A stretch of DNA of 64,000 nucleotides from Pectobacterium parmentieri (lineage in GTDB: Bacteria > Pseudomonadota > Gammaproteobacteria > Enterobacterales > Enterobacteriaceae): contig NZ_CP015749.1 in assembly GCF_001742145.1 (NCBI RefSeq), forward strand, positions 558,001 through 622,000, read 5' to 3'. The translations under genes were made by a program, and so were the position numbers. Below the pieces are notes generated by a model that saw only the letters and a program-made list of their open reading frames with translations, did not search any database and was not told the DNA's origin. Positions 1 through 8,804 of this stretch are shown piece by piece (the stretch's first letter is position 1; every line of letters starts with the position of its first letter).

Positions 1-8
1 GAAACAGC

Positions 9-374
9 ATGAAAAAATCAGGAATAAAAGCACTGTGCTTAATCATTGGGATGAGTTTGTCTGGGTTGCCATTACTGGGTCAGGCGGCACCTAAAGCCGC
101 TGACAGTACAGCGACGGCGGTGAAATCTGCACCAACAGATCAGAAAGCAGAAAAAGCAACGCTTCCTGATGGTGATGAGGATAAGGTAAGCATTAATACT
201 GCGGGGGCGGCTGAGCTGGCTGAAATCATGAACGGTGTCGGCCTTAAAAAAGCGGAGGCGATAGTTAGCTACCGTGAACAAAATGGTCCTTTTACCCAGA
301 TCGATCAATTAACTGAGGTCCCAGGAATCGGAGCCGCGTTAGTTGAGCGTAATCTCTCGCGGTTAAAACTGTAA
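9..374 (+). CDS. ybaV: ComEA-family helix-hairpin-helix protein YbaV
   Basis: This 121-residue protein has an N-terminal signal peptide (basic start, hydrophobic stretch to about residue 26, likely cut after GQA). A low-complexity linker follows, then a C-terminal pair of helix-hairpin-helix motifs (about 60-120) of the ComEA type: VSINTAGAAELAEIMNGVG and the repeat FTQIDQLTEVPGIGAALV. The family binds DNA non-specifically. In competent bacteria ComEA pulls DNA through the periplasm, but the enterobacterial YbaV role is not established. It precedes fadM as in E. coli. The ATG lies 8 bases from the window edge, so promoter and ribosome site cannot be judged. Confidence 0.85.
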   Translation: MKKSGIKALCLIIGMSLSGLPLLGQAAPKAADSTATAVKSAPTDQKAEKATLPDGDEDKVSINTAGAAELAEIMNGVGLKKAEAIVSYREQNGPFTQIDQLTEVPGIGAALVERNLSRLKL

Positions 375-512
375 CGTTTTTAAAACCGTGATGCTTTTAA
401 AACTGTGATATCAGTCGCAGCCCAGTCGAGCACTTTCTCTGGGCTGCGAACCTCTGCTAGGCTCATTATCAGTCATACCCGTTCTTGATTCTGTCACAGG
501 AGCATTAATACG

Positions 513-911
513 ATGCAGACGTTCATCACCGTTCGTGGTTATCACATTGATGTTTATCAGCACGTTAATAACGCGCGCTATCTGGAATTTCTGGAAGAGG
601 CGCGTTGGCAGTGGTTGGAAACGTTGCCCGCGTTTGGCTGGATGCAGAGTAACAATATTGCTTTCGTGGTGGTCAATATCAATATCAACTATCGCAAGCC
701 TGCCGTTCTCGGTGACGTGCTATGTATTGATAGTGCGCTACTGCAGATAAATACGAAAAGTGGGGTGATCAGTCAGAAGATCACTTGTGTGCCGGATGAA
801 AGGGATGTGGTTGATGCCACGCTGACGTTTGTCTGCATTGATTTATTGACGCAGAAAGCGCTACCGCTGGAGGGGGTACTGCTGGAGCATTTAAACGAGA
901 TTCGTCGTTAG
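513..911 (+). CDS. fadM: Long-chain acyl-CoA thioesterase FadM (YbaW)
   Basis: A 132-residue single hot-dog-fold thioesterase of the 4-hydroxybenzoyl-CoA thioesterase family, the same length as E. coli FadM. The motif YQHVNNARYLEFLEEAR (about residues 14-31) is the family signature. FadM hydrolyses long-chain acyl-CoAs in the cytoplasm, mainly those arising during unsaturated fatty acid beta-oxidation. The ATG follows GGAG at a normal distance. It is flanked by ybaV upstream and convergent queC downstream, as in E. coli. Confidence 0.9.
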   Translation: MQTFITVRGYHIDVYQHVNNARYLEFLEEARWQWLETLPAFGWMQSNNIAFVVVNININYRKPAVLGDVLCIDSALLQINTKSGVISQKITCVPDERDVVDATLTFVCIDLLTQKALPLEGVLLEHLNEIRR

Positions 912-987
912 CATAGGCAGCAGGACACCCCTGTACGATGCGGCCTGCTGGTTTTACTTTGTCGTATAGGTTCTGCGTGGTGCCGCC

Positions 988-1683
988 TCAGCGTAACCCT
1001 ACTTTCTGCTTTAGTGATGCCATCACAATTTCGGCATCATTTTGATATTGTGCGAGTCCATTTGCGCGTAAATGACAGGCGGCACATTGGCCACATCCAT
1101 CACCCTGGATGCCGTTATAGCAAGTTAGCGTGTGGTAACGCACGGTATCGAGTTGCTGGTAGTAATCCGCCAGCGCCCAGGTTTCGGCCTTATTGAGCCA
1201 CATCAGCGGGGTTTCAAAACGGATATTACGAGCAATACCTAAAACAATGGCCTGATTCAGTGCCTTGACGAATTCATCCCGGCAATCTGGGTAACCGGAA
1301 AAGTCGGTCTCACACACGCCGGTAATGACGGCTTCTGCACCAACCTGATAGGCGTAGATAGAAGCGAGTGTCAGGAAAAGAATGTTTCTTCCTGGCACGA
1401 AGGTATTAGGGATACCTTGCGCATTGGCGTCATAATCAGGGACCGGGATACTATCACGCGTCAGACTGCTCGTGGCCAGTTCATTCAGCAATCCGACGTC
1501 CAGAATCTTATGCGCCGTTGCCCCCAGTTTCTGGCTGAGTTCCTGAGCGACTTCAATTTCGGCACGGTGGCGTTGCCCATAATCGAAGGTGATGCAGTGG
1601 ACATCATCATAATGTTGCAGAGCTTGGATTAGGCAAGTTGTGGAGTCTTGTCCACCGCTAAAAACGACAACAGCACGCTTCAT
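988..1683 (-). CDS. queC: 7-cyano-7-deazaguanine synthase QueC
   Basis: A 231-residue enzyme that converts 7-carboxy-7-deazaguanine to preQ0 with ATP and ammonia, a step in queuosine tRNA modification. The ATP-pyrophosphatase loop SGGQDSTT is at residues 9-16. The C-terminal cysteine cluster [16 protein letters not shown] is the zinc site of the family. Its length equals that of E. coli QueC. It faces fadM tail to tail. Confidence 0.97.
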   Translation of the reverse strand: MKRAVVVFSGGQDSTTCLIQALQHYDDVHCITFDYGQRHRAEIEVAQELSQKLGATAHKILDVGLLNELATSSLTRDSIPVPDYDANAQGIPNTFVPGRNILFLTLASIYAYQVGAEAVITGVCETDFSGYPDCRDEFVKALNQAIVLGIARNIRFETPLMWLNKAETWALADYYQQLDTVRYHTLTCYNGIQGDGCGQCAACHLRANGLAQYQNDAEIVMASLKQKVGLR

Positions 1684-1807
1684 TCTTCATTCACCTTAAC
1701 GTGACGTGAACCGCAATACGTTTTAATGCACTGCGGTACAAAGTCGTTATTTTACCTGAAAAATGGTTTGTATTCAGCGCTGCGGCTGCGTGCCGAATAA
1801 ACGGATC

Positions 1808-2884
1808 TTACGCAAGGTTGGCTTCAGGCATTAGATGAGATATCTCCCGGCAGTTCAGGGCAGTAAGGTAAGGGGTAATGTCACCGATATTTTTTTCTAC
1901 CCAATTGCTGTTGTAGTAGGTATCCAGATAGCGTTCGCCGCTGTCGCACAGCAAGGTCACGATAGCGCCTTTTTGGCCACGGCTAACCATTTCTTTGGCC
2001 AATTGCAGCATCCCCCAGACGTTGGTGCCGGTCGAAGCGCCTGCCTTGCGGCCTAACACGCTTTCCAGCCAGTACAGTGTGGCGATGCTGGCGGCGTCCG
2101 GCACTTTGATCATGCTATCAATGACGCCAGGAATAAAAGAGGGCTCTGCTCGCGGGCGACCAATACCTTCTATCCGACTACCACACGGGCCAGTGATAGA
2201 GCGGTCCCGTTTCTGGTAACAGTCGTAGAAGACGGAGTTTTCTGGATCAACGACGACCAGTTGCGTATCCAGCCCCTGATAGCGAATGTAACGCCCGAGC
2301 GTTGCTGACGTGCCGCCAGTTCCCGCGCTCATCACGATGTAGTCCGGTACAGGATGCGGTTCACGTGCCATTTGTCGGTAAATGCTGTCAGCGATATTGT
2401 TATTGCCACGCCAGTCAGTGGCGCGTTCCGCATAGGTGAACTGATCCATATAATGGCCGTTCATCTCTTGCGCTAACTGTTCGGATGCTGCATAGATTTG
2501 CCCTGCCTGTTCGACAAAATGGCAGCGTCCACCATAGAAAGCGATTTGCTCGATTTTTCTTTTCGCCGTGCAGGAGGGCATGACGGCGATAAACGGTAGG
2601 CCGAGCAAGCGTGCAAAATAGGCTTCTGACACGGCAGTGCTGCCAGATGACGCTTCGATAATTGGCGTACCTTCTTTAACCCAACCGTTGCACAACCCGT
2701 AGAGAAACAAAGAGCGAGCCAGACGATGCTTTAGGCTGCCGCTGGGATGTGTGCTTTCATCTTTGAGGTAAAAATAAATACCGGGATAATCCGGCAGGGT
2801 CAGACGGATAAGATGTGTGTCAGCCGAACGCTGAAAATCTGCTTCGATAGCGCTGATGGCATTTTTAACCCAGGTATTGGTCAT
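1808..2884 (-). CDS. PLP-dependent cysteine synthase/desulfhydrase-like protein
   Basis: A 358-residue fold-type II PLP enzyme. [13 protein letters not shown] carries the probable Schiff-base lysine K52, [15 protein letters not shown] resembles the substrate loop, [17 protein letters not shown] is the phosphate-binding glycine loop, and LCDSGERY lies near the C-terminus. It belongs to the cysteine synthase superfamily but is longer than CysK or CysM and resembles the Cds1-type L-cysteine desulfhydrase branch. Whether it makes or degrades cysteine cannot be told from sequence. It lies where E. coli has ybaE and cof. The cysteine-responsive regulator gene decR is about 870 bases beyond its start, which by inference favours a role in cysteine breakdown. 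Confidence 0.8.
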   Translation of the reverse strand: MTNTWVKNAISAIEADFQRSADTHLIRLTLPDYPGIYFYLKDESTHPSGSLKHRLARSLFLYGLCNGWVKEGTPIIEASSGSTAVSEAYFARLLGLPFIAVMPSCTAKRKIEQIAFYGGRCHFVEQAGQIYAASEQLAQEMNGHYMDQFTYAERATDWRGNNNIADSIYRQMAREPHPVPDYIVMSAGTGGTSATLGRYIRYQGLDTQLVVVDPENSVFYDCYQKRDRSITGPCGSRIEGIGRPRAEPSFIPGVIDSMIKVPDAASIATLYWLESVLGRKAGASTGTNVWGMLQLAKEMVSRGQKGAIVTLLCDSGERYLDTYYNSNWVEKNIGDITPYLTALNCREISHLMPEANLA

Positions 2885-3042
2885 GATGAAAACTCGATTA
2901 GGCAGTGATGCGAATAGATTAACGAGTTTTCAGGATAAAAAAATTATCTTTTTATCTCTTCATGACCAATTTAATGAAATTATTTTCCCCTATTTATCTT
3001 TATTTGGGGATTTATTTTCTATTAATGTTCTATGGAGTGTGG

Positions 3043-3486
3043 CTATCCAAAAATCATGGCAATGGCTGCGGCTATGGCGACGAGAGCCATTAACGTAAAT
3101 GCCATATTGATAGCACTAATGATAAAAGGGAATGCGATTACGGCGATGCCGAGCATTGCTGAGCTAATGCAAGATCTGGCCGATTCACGGCGAGTGAAGC
3201 CGAAAACAGCGAAAATAATAGCGAGACAGCCTAATGCGGATGTCGCGGCAATGACGAGTCGTCGTTCATTGAATGATGGCTCGGGGCGCTGTGTCTGGGG
3301 AGCTTTCCCCATCAGTCTGTCTAGGGTGGTGTCTCGGATAGAAACAATTTTCTCTGCGACCCGCTCTTCAATGGAAACCTCGGGCTTTGATGGCCCAGTC
3401 CAAAAGTAGGTGACGGAAATAAGCAGTGCCAATGCGCCAAGAACCATCCCAATCGTACTGAATTTACTCTTTTTATCTGTTGTCAT
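3043..3486 (-). CDS. Small membrane protein of unknown function
   Basis: This 147-residue protein is not recognised as a named family. An N-terminal hydrophobic helix (about 12-31) is followed by an acidic/basic stretch rich in Glu and Arg (36-70). Two or three further hydrophobic segments, including a long C-terminal one rich in Ala, Ile and Met, make it an integral membrane protein. The start at MTTDKKSKF is chosen because AGGAGT lies about 10 bases upstream; an ATG eight codons earlier has a poorer site. It stands alone between the PLP enzyme gene and decR, divergent from decR. Confidence 0.65.
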   Translation of the reverse strand: MTTDKKSKFSTIGMVLGALALLISVTYFWTGPSKPEVSIEERVAEKIVSIRDTTLDRLMGKAPQTQRPEPSFNERRLVIAATSALGCLAIIFAVFGFTRRESARSCISSAMLGIAVIAFPFIISAINMAFTLMALVAIAAAIAMIFG

Positions 3487-3749
3487 CGTTTCGCCACTCC
3501 TGATTGGCATAAAATACGTTGTTGGTTGATATCGTCATAAATCGTAGAATTCAACCAGCCCGTTTATCGTATCACCTTCTGTGAAAAACAATGAAATATC
3601 ATACTATACAGTTGGTTATATTTTCCTTCCGCAACAAAACCAATTGACTACTGTTATCCGTAAATGTTGAAGATGGTTTTTGTCGGCAGAACATTACTTT
3701 TCTCTCTTAATGGGGGAAAGTAGGGAAAAATTTTCTATGGAGTGGCGCT

Positions 3750-4211
3750 ATGTTGGATAAAATTGATCGCACATTGCTGAATATGCTGCAACAGGACTGT
3801 ACGCTTTCGCTACAAACGCTGGCCGATGCGGTCAATTTGACATCTACACCGTGCTGGAAACGTCTGAAGCGTCTGGAAGAGGAGGGGATCATCCGGGCGC
3901 GGGTGGCGCTGTTAGATAATGAGCGTCTGGGGCTAGGATTGACGGCGTTTGTCTTATTAAAGACGCAGCAGCATAACCGTGACTGGTATCAGACATTTAC
4001 TCGCGTGGTCTCAGATATGCCGGAGGTGTTAGCTTTCTATCGCATGGCCGGTGAATATGATTACCTGATGCAGGTTCAGGTTGCTGATATGAAAAGCTAT
4101 GATGACTTTTATAAGCGGTTAGTGAATGGTATTCCCGGGCTGGTCGATGTAACATCTAGCTTTGCTATGGAACGAATCAAGCATACCACGGCACTGCCTT
4201 TATCCCTGTGA
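3750..4211 (+). CDS. decR: Lrp/AsnC-family regulator DecR (YbaO)
   Basis: A 153-residue Lrp-family regulator. The N-terminal helix-turn-helix ([16 protein letters not shown] through [14 protein letters not shown], about residues 2-45) is followed by the RAM ligand-binding domain ending in [16 protein letters not shown]. In E. coli the orthologue senses cysteine and activates the cyuPA detoxification genes. The place before mdlAB matches E. coli. A purine-rich GGAG sequence precedes the ATG. Confidence 0.9.
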   Translation: MLDKIDRTLLNMLQQDCTLSLQTLADAVNLTSTPCWKRLKRLEEEGIIRARVALLDNERLGLGLTAFVLLKTQQHNRDWYQTFTRVVSDMPEVLAFYRMAGEYDYLMQVQVADMKSYDDFYKRLVNGIPGLVDVTSSFAMERIKHTTALPLSL

Positions 4212-4229
4212 TTCATCATCCATACTCGC

Positions 4230-4469
4230 CATACTTCAAGTTGCATGTGCGTTGTCACTTACTTGAGTAAGCTCATCGGGATGAAATGATAGACTTCCTG
4301 TCTCTCACCGAAGGCCAGCCGTTGGCTGGTCAAATTCGTTCCCGACGAATTTGTCCTTCTCTTGCCGCGTTATGATGCACATTGCTGAGCATCGCCCTGG
4401 CGGGCCAACGCGAAGCGTTGTTCAAAACGAGTACGTTTTGTCCTGAAACTTGAGTTATTTAGTGTATAT
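4230..4469. repeat. Intergenic terminally inverted repeat, copy 1 (long form)
   Basis: About 240 bases filling most of the 324-base decR-mdlA gap. It opens with CATACTTCAAGTTGCATGTG and closes with GAAACTTGAGTTATTTAGTG then TATAT, so the ends are imperfect inverted repeats around CTTCAAGTTGCA and its complement. Internal hairpins include GCCAGCCGTTGGCTGG, AAATTCGTTCCCGACGAATTT and CAAAACGAGTACGTTTTG. Related copies are at 13827-14020, 48519-48640 and, partly, 41333-41370. No coding potential is seen, so it looks like a MITE-like element. Confidence 0.75.
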
Positions 4470-4535
4470 CCGTCTTTTGTATAATCATTTTTCTGAGCCT
4501 GTCATGGCCCGTCTGACTATTGGAACAAAAACTGC

Positions 4536-6305
4536 GTGAGATTGTTTGCTCAACTAAGTTGGTATTTTCGCCGCGAATGGCGTCGCTATCTGGGGGCTGT
4601 CGCACTACTCATTGCGATTGCTATTCTGCAATTGCTGCCTCCAAAACTGGTTGGCGTGATTGTCGATGGTGTGACGCAACATGGTATGTCGATAACTGAA
4701 ATGATGCAGTGGATTGGCGTGATGTTACTGACCGCCGTCATGGTCTATTTACTGCGCTACGTGTGGCGAGTGTTCCTGTTTGGTGCGTCATACCAGCTAG
4801 CGGTTGAGTTACGAGAGGATTTTTATCGCCAGTTAAGCCGCCAACATCCTGCATTTTACCAACGTCATCGTACCGGCGATCTCATGGCGCGCGCCACTAA
4901 CGATGTCGATCGCGTGGTATTTGCTGCCGGAGAGGGGGTGCTGACGCTGGTCGATTCGATGGTGATGGGCTGTGCTGTGCTGGTGGTTATGTGTACTCAG
5001 ATCAGTTGGGAACTCACCCTGCTGGCACTGCTCCCGATGCCTATCATGGCGCTTTTCATCAAGCGTTACGGCACCCAACTGCATAACCGTTTTAAATCCG
5101 CACAGGCGGCGTTTTCTTCGCTTAACGATCAGGCGCAGGAAAGCTTGACCAGCATCCGGATGATTAAAGCCTTTGGATTGGAAAACTATCAATCAGCGCG
5201 TTTCGCGCAGGTTGCCGCAGATGCTGGTGCCAAAAACATGCACGTTGCCCGGGTCGATGCCCGCTTCGATCCCACCATTTATATTGCCGTCGGATTGTCG
5301 AATTTGCTGGCCATTGGCGGCGGCAGTTGGATGGTGATCAACGGTTCGCTGACGTTAGGTTTGTTGACCAGTTTCGTCATGTATCTGGGATTGATGATAT
5401 GGCCGATGCTGGCGCTGGCCTGGATGTTTAATATTGTTGAGCGCGGCAGTGCGGCATATGGCCGCATTCGACAACTCCTCGCGGAAGAATCGGTGGTGAA
5501 AGACGGTGAGGAATCATTACCTGCCGAGCGGGGCGTGCTAGCGGTGGATATCTCCGCGTTTCACTACCCCGATAATACCCGTGATGCTTTAAAAAATATT
5601 CAATTTACGTTGGCACCGGGCAATATGTTGGGATTATGCGGGCCGACAGGATCGGGGAAAAGTACGCTGCTGGCGTTGATTTTGCGTCATTTTGATAGCT
5701 GCTCGGGAGACATTCGTTATCACGATCGTCCGTTGAGTGTCATTCGGTTGGATGAACTGCGCGGTCGTTTTGCCGTTGTGGGACAAATGCCTTTTCTGTT
5801 CTCCGATACGGTGGCACAAAACATTGCACTGGGCCGACCAGATGCCACTCAGCAGGAGATTGAACAAGCAGCACGGCTTGCTAGCGTACACGATGATATT
5901 TTGCGTTTACCTCAGGGTTACCAGACAGAAGTTGGCGAGCGCGGCGTGATGCTATCTGGCGGTCAAAAACAGCGTATTGCGATTGCTCGAGCATTATTGC
6001 TAGATGCTGAGATTTTGGTGCTGGACGATGCGTTGTCTGCGGTTGATGGGCGAACGGAGCATCAGATTTTGCAAAATCTTAAAACATGGGGTGAGAAACG
6101 GACGCTGATCATCAGCGCACATCGTTTGTCGGCCTTAACCGCAGCGGATGAAATCGTGGTGTTGCAACAAGGACAAACGGTACAGCGTGGTACACATCGG
6201 ACGCTGGCGGCACAGCCCGGTTGGTATCGGGATATGCACCGCTACCAACAGTTGGAGGCCGCGCTGGATGATGTGCCGCAGCCAGAAGGAACGACAAATG
6301 AATAG
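4536..6305 (+). CDS. mdlA: Heterodimeric ABC exporter subunit MdlA
   Basis: A 589-residue half-transporter: six membrane helices (about 15-300) fused to an ATPase domain. Walker [10 protein letters not shown] is near residue 370 and the signature LSGGQKQR near 473. The Walker B region reads [11 protein letters not shown], with Asp where active sites have Glu. The start is GTG. The gene overlaps mdlB by 8 bases, so the two are translationally coupled. The E. coli pair is annotated as multidrug-resistance-like, with substrate unproven. The Asp/Glu difference suggests that this subunit provides the inactive ATP site of the heterodimer. Confidence 0.93.
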   Translation: MRLFAQLSWYFRREWRRYLGAVALLIAIAILQLLPPKLVGVIVDGVTQHGMSITEMMQWIGVMLLTAVMVYLLRYVWRVFLFGASYQLAVELREDFYRQLSRQHPAFYQRHRTGDLMARATNDVDRVVFAAGEGVLTLVDSMVMGCAVLVVMCTQISWELTLLALLPMPIMALFIKRYGTQLHNRFKSAQAAFSSLNDQAQESLTSIRMIKAFGLENYQSARFAQVAADAGAKNMHVARVDARFDPTIYIAVGLSNLLAIGGGSWMVINGSLTLGLLTSFVMYLGLMIWPMLALAWMFNIVERGSAAYGRIRQLLAEESVVKDGEESLPAERGVLAVDISAFHYPDNTRDALKNIQFTLAPGNMLGLCGPTGSGKSTLLALILRHFDSCSGDIRYHDRPLSVIRLDELRGRFAVVGQMPFLFSDTVAQNIALGRPDATQQEIEQAARLASVHDDILRLPQGYQTEVGERGVMLSGGQKQRIAIARALLLDAEILVLDDALSAVDGRTEHQILQNLKTWGEKRTLIISAHRLSALTAADEIVVLQQGQTVQRGTHRTLAAQPGWYRDMHRYQQLEAALDDVPQPEGTTNE

Positions 6306-8073
6306 CCCTCAGCCGTTTTGGCCAACCCTTAAGCGCCTGCTGGCCTATAGCTCTCCCTGGCGGAAAACGCTGATGTTCGGTGTCCTGATGCTGTGGGTTG
6401 CCGCGATTGCGGAAGTCTCAGGCCCCGTGTTGGTAAGCTATTTCATTGACGATCTGGTGACAAAAGGCCAATTCCCGCTGGCGATTGCGGTAGGTCTGGC
6501 AATGGCCTATATCTTGCTGCATATTCTGGCCGCCTCGCTGCACTATTTCCAGACACTGTTGTTTAACCGAGTCGCCGTCGGCGTTGTGCAGCAACTGCGT
6601 ATTGATGTGATGGATGCGGCTTTGCGTCAGCCGCTGAGTACATTTGATACGCAACCTGTCGGGCAGTTGATTTCACGCGTCACCAATGACACCGAGGTGG
6701 TTAAAGATCTCTACGTCATGGTGGCATCAACGGTATTACGCAGCGCGACACTGGTCGGGGCAATGCTGGTGGCGATGTTCAGCCTGAGCTGGCAAATGGC
6801 GCTGGTTGCGTTGATGATTTTTCCTGCAGTAGCGACGGTCATGGCGCTCTACCATCGTTTTAGTACGCCGATTGTGCGTAAGATTCGGCGCTATTTAGCA
6901 GACATTAATGATGGCTTCAACGAAGTGATTAATGGCATGGGCGTCATTCAGCAATTCCGCCAGCAGGCGCGTTTTGGTAAGAAACTAGGCGCAGCCAGCC
7001 ATGAGCATTACGAGGCACGCATGAAGGCTTTGCGTCTGGAGGGATTCTTGCTACGGCCACTGCTGAGTCTGTTTGCCGCAATGGTTCTCTGCGGATTGTT
7101 GATCCAGTTCGGTTTTAGCTCGGTTGGCGCGGTTGGTGTTGGGGTTTTGTACGCCTTTATCAATTACCTTGGCCGTCTGAATGAACCGCTAATTGAGCTG
7201 ACGACCCAGCAGTCGATGTTGCAGCAGGCGGTTGTTGCTGGCGAGCGTATCTTTGAATTGATGGATGGTGCAAAGCAAGGCTACGGAAACGACGATCGTC
7301 CTATGGTCTCGGGGCGTGTTGATATTAACGATGTCTCTTTCTCTTATGGCACAGAAAAACGTGTGCTCCAGCATATCTCTCTGACGATACCCGATCGCGG
7401 GTTCGTCGCGTTGGTAGGGCATACCGGCAGTGGAAAAAGTACATTAGCCAGTTTGCTTATGGGGTATTACAGCCCGGATGAGGGCGAAATTCGGCTTGAT
7501 GGCCGGCCATTATCGACGCTCTCCCATCGTGTCTTGCGCCAAAATGTGGCAATGGTACAGCAGGATCCGGTGGTGCTGGCGGAGTCCATGTTTGTGAATG
7601 TGACTCTGGGGCGCGATATTAGCGAAGAAGCCGTCTGGCGCGTGCTGGAAGTGGTGCAGCTTGCTGAGTTGGTTCATGGTTTCCCCGACGGATTACATAC
7701 GCGTCTTGGTGAGCAGGGGAATAATCTGTCTACCGGACAAAAGCAACTGTTGGCGATTGCGCGGGTACTGGTGCAAACGCCTAAAATCCTGATTCTCGAT
7801 GAGGCGACTGCGAATATTGACTCAGGTACGGAGCAAGCGGTGCAAAAGGCGCTGCGCATCATTAGGGAACAGACAACCTTAATTATCATTGCACACCGGC
7901 TTTCCACCATTGTTGAGGCTGATACGATTATGGTGCTCCATCATGGACAAACCGTTGAGCGGGGAACGCATGAGCAACTGCTGCAACAGCAGGGGCGCTA
8001 TTATCAAATGCATCAGTTGCAACTGGCCGGAGAGGATCTCGCTACTCCCAGTACTGAGCCTTGCTCCGTATAA
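6298..8073 (+). CDS. mdlB: Heterodimeric ABC exporter subunit MdlB
   Basis: A 591-residue partner of MdlA: membrane domain (about 20-310), Walker [10 protein letters not shown] near residue 374, signature LSTGQKQLL near 476, and Walker [13 protein letters not shown] with the catalytic Glu. The signature's second residue is Thr rather than the usual Gly, as in the degenerate halves of asymmetric exporters. An open frame continues upstream inside mdlA. The ATG at 6298 is chosen because it begins the conserved MdlB N-terminus ([17 protein letters not shown]). Confidence 0.93.
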   Translation: MNSPQPFWPTLKRLLAYSSPWRKTLMFGVLMLWVAAIAEVSGPVLVSYFIDDLVTKGQFPLAIAVGLAMAYILLHILAASLHYFQTLLFNRVAVGVVQQLRIDVMDAALRQPLSTFDTQPVGQLISRVTNDTEVVKDLYVMVASTVLRSATLVGAMLVAMFSLSWQMALVALMIFPAVATVMALYHRFSTPIVRKIRRYLADINDGFNEVINGMGVIQQFRQQARFGKKLGAASHEHYEARMKALRLEGFLLRPLLSLFAAMVLCGLLIQFGFSSVGAVGVGVLYAFINYLGRLNEPLIELTTQQSMLQQAVVAGERIFELMDGAKQGYGNDDRPMVSGRVDINDVSFSYGTEKRVLQHISLTIPDRGFVALVGHTGSGKSTLASLLMGYYSPDEGEIRLDGRPLSTLSHRVLRQNVAMVQQDPVVLAESMFVNVTLGRDISEEAVWRVLEVVQLAELVHGFPDGLHTRLGEQGNNLSTGQKQLLAIARVLVQTPKILILDEATANIDSGTEQAVQKALRIIREQTTLIIIAHRLSTIVEADTIMVLHHGQTVERGTHEQLLQQQGRYYQMHQLQLAGEDLATPSTEPCSV

Positions 8074-8094
8074 CACGATTATCTCTAATTCCAG

Positions 8095-8123
8095 GGTCTG
8101 CACCGCATCGAGTAGTGCAGACC
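8095..8123. other. Inverted repeat after mdlB
   Basis: GGTCTGCAC and its exact complement GTGCAGACC enclose an 11-base loop just downstream of the mdlB stop. No T-run follows at once; the nearest is more than 40 bases on. It is therefore a weak candidate for mdlB transcription termination or mRNA stabilisation. Confidence 0.4.
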
Positions 8124-8205
8124 AACAGTCCATGCATGACTTCGCACCATCAGTAAGCATCATCATTCTGCTTTTTACTCCTGCTGCACTGAAAATACAC
8201 TTCAC

Positions 8206-8220
8206 GCACTAATTTGGTGC
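8206..8220. promoter_or_regulatory. NtrC (GlnG) binding site upstream of glnK
   Basis: GCACTAATTTGGTGC matches the NtrC enhancer pattern (GCAC, A/T-rich centre, GTGC). It lies about 110 bases upstream of the sigma-54 promoter, a normal enhancer distance. A degenerate half-like TGCACTGAAAATACAC is immediately upstream, near 8185-8200. The rest of the 359-base mdlB-glnK gap shows no gene. Confidence 0.75.
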
Positions 8221-8328
8221 AATTATTGCCCCGAATTCTTCATTATTCATTTTCTACCGTGTTTACTTTTACTCTTTTCTTTCTCTAATCGCGTTCTCCT
8301 TCCTGATTTATGCCAGATAAATCATTTA

Positions 8329-8344
8329 TGGCACACCGTTTGCT
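8329..8344 (+). promoter_or_regulatory. Sigma-54 promoter of glnK-amtB
   Basis: TGGCACACCGTTTGCT matches the -24/-12 consensus TGGCAC-N5-TTGCW exactly, with the GG and GC dinucleotides at the required spacing. It is about 90 bases upstream of the glnK ATG. With the NtrC site it predicts transcription under nitrogen limitation. Confidence 0.88.
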
Positions 8345-8432
8345 TTAATCATTGCGTAGACCGACTTCATAGAGCGCGTAATCGAACAAGTGGCGGGCGA
8401 AAGCCTGAACGTAATGGCTAGGGGGAAGATAA

Positions 8433-8771
8433 ATGAAACTGGTTACTGTGGTGATAAAACCATTCAAGCTGGAAGATGTCCGTGAAGCGTTATCTTCTGT
8501 CGGCATCCAGGGGCTCACCGTCACTGAGGTGAAAGGATTTGGTCGTCAGAAAGGGCACGCAGAGCTATACCGCGGCGCAGAATACAGCGTTAACTTTTTA
8601 CCTAAGGTAAAAATTGATATCGCGATTGCAGACGACCAACTGGACGAAGTGATCGACGTCATCAGCAAAGCCGCGTACACCGGAAAAATTGGTGATGGCA
8701 AAATTTTTGTCGCCGAGTTGCAAAGGGTTATCCGTATTCGTACGGGTGAAACTGACGAAGCCGCACTTTAA
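8433..8771 (+). CDS. glnK: Nitrogen regulatory PII protein GlnK
   Basis: A 112-residue PII signal protein. The T-loop tyrosine uridylylated by GlnD is Y51 (RGAEYSVNFLPK), and IGDGKIFV is the C-terminal family signature. GlnK binds and blocks AmtB when ammonium is plentiful and signals 2-oxoglutarate and ATP status. It is cotranscribed with amtB, 33 bases downstream. Its linkage to amtB and the sigma-54 promoter distinguish it from GlnB. Confidence 0.96.
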   Translation: MKLVTVVIKPFKLEDVREALSSVGIQGLTVTEVKGFGRQKGHAELYRGAEYSVNFLPKVKIDIAIADDQLDEVIDVISKAAYTGKIGDGKIFVAELQRVIRIRTGETDEAAL

Positions 8772-8804
8772 CAACACCTAACGTAGATACGTAAATAGGG
8801 ATGG

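Noticed and set aside
8206..8344. sigma-70 promoter for glnK
   Set aside because: No convincing -35/-10 pair; the sigma-54 element explains expression better.
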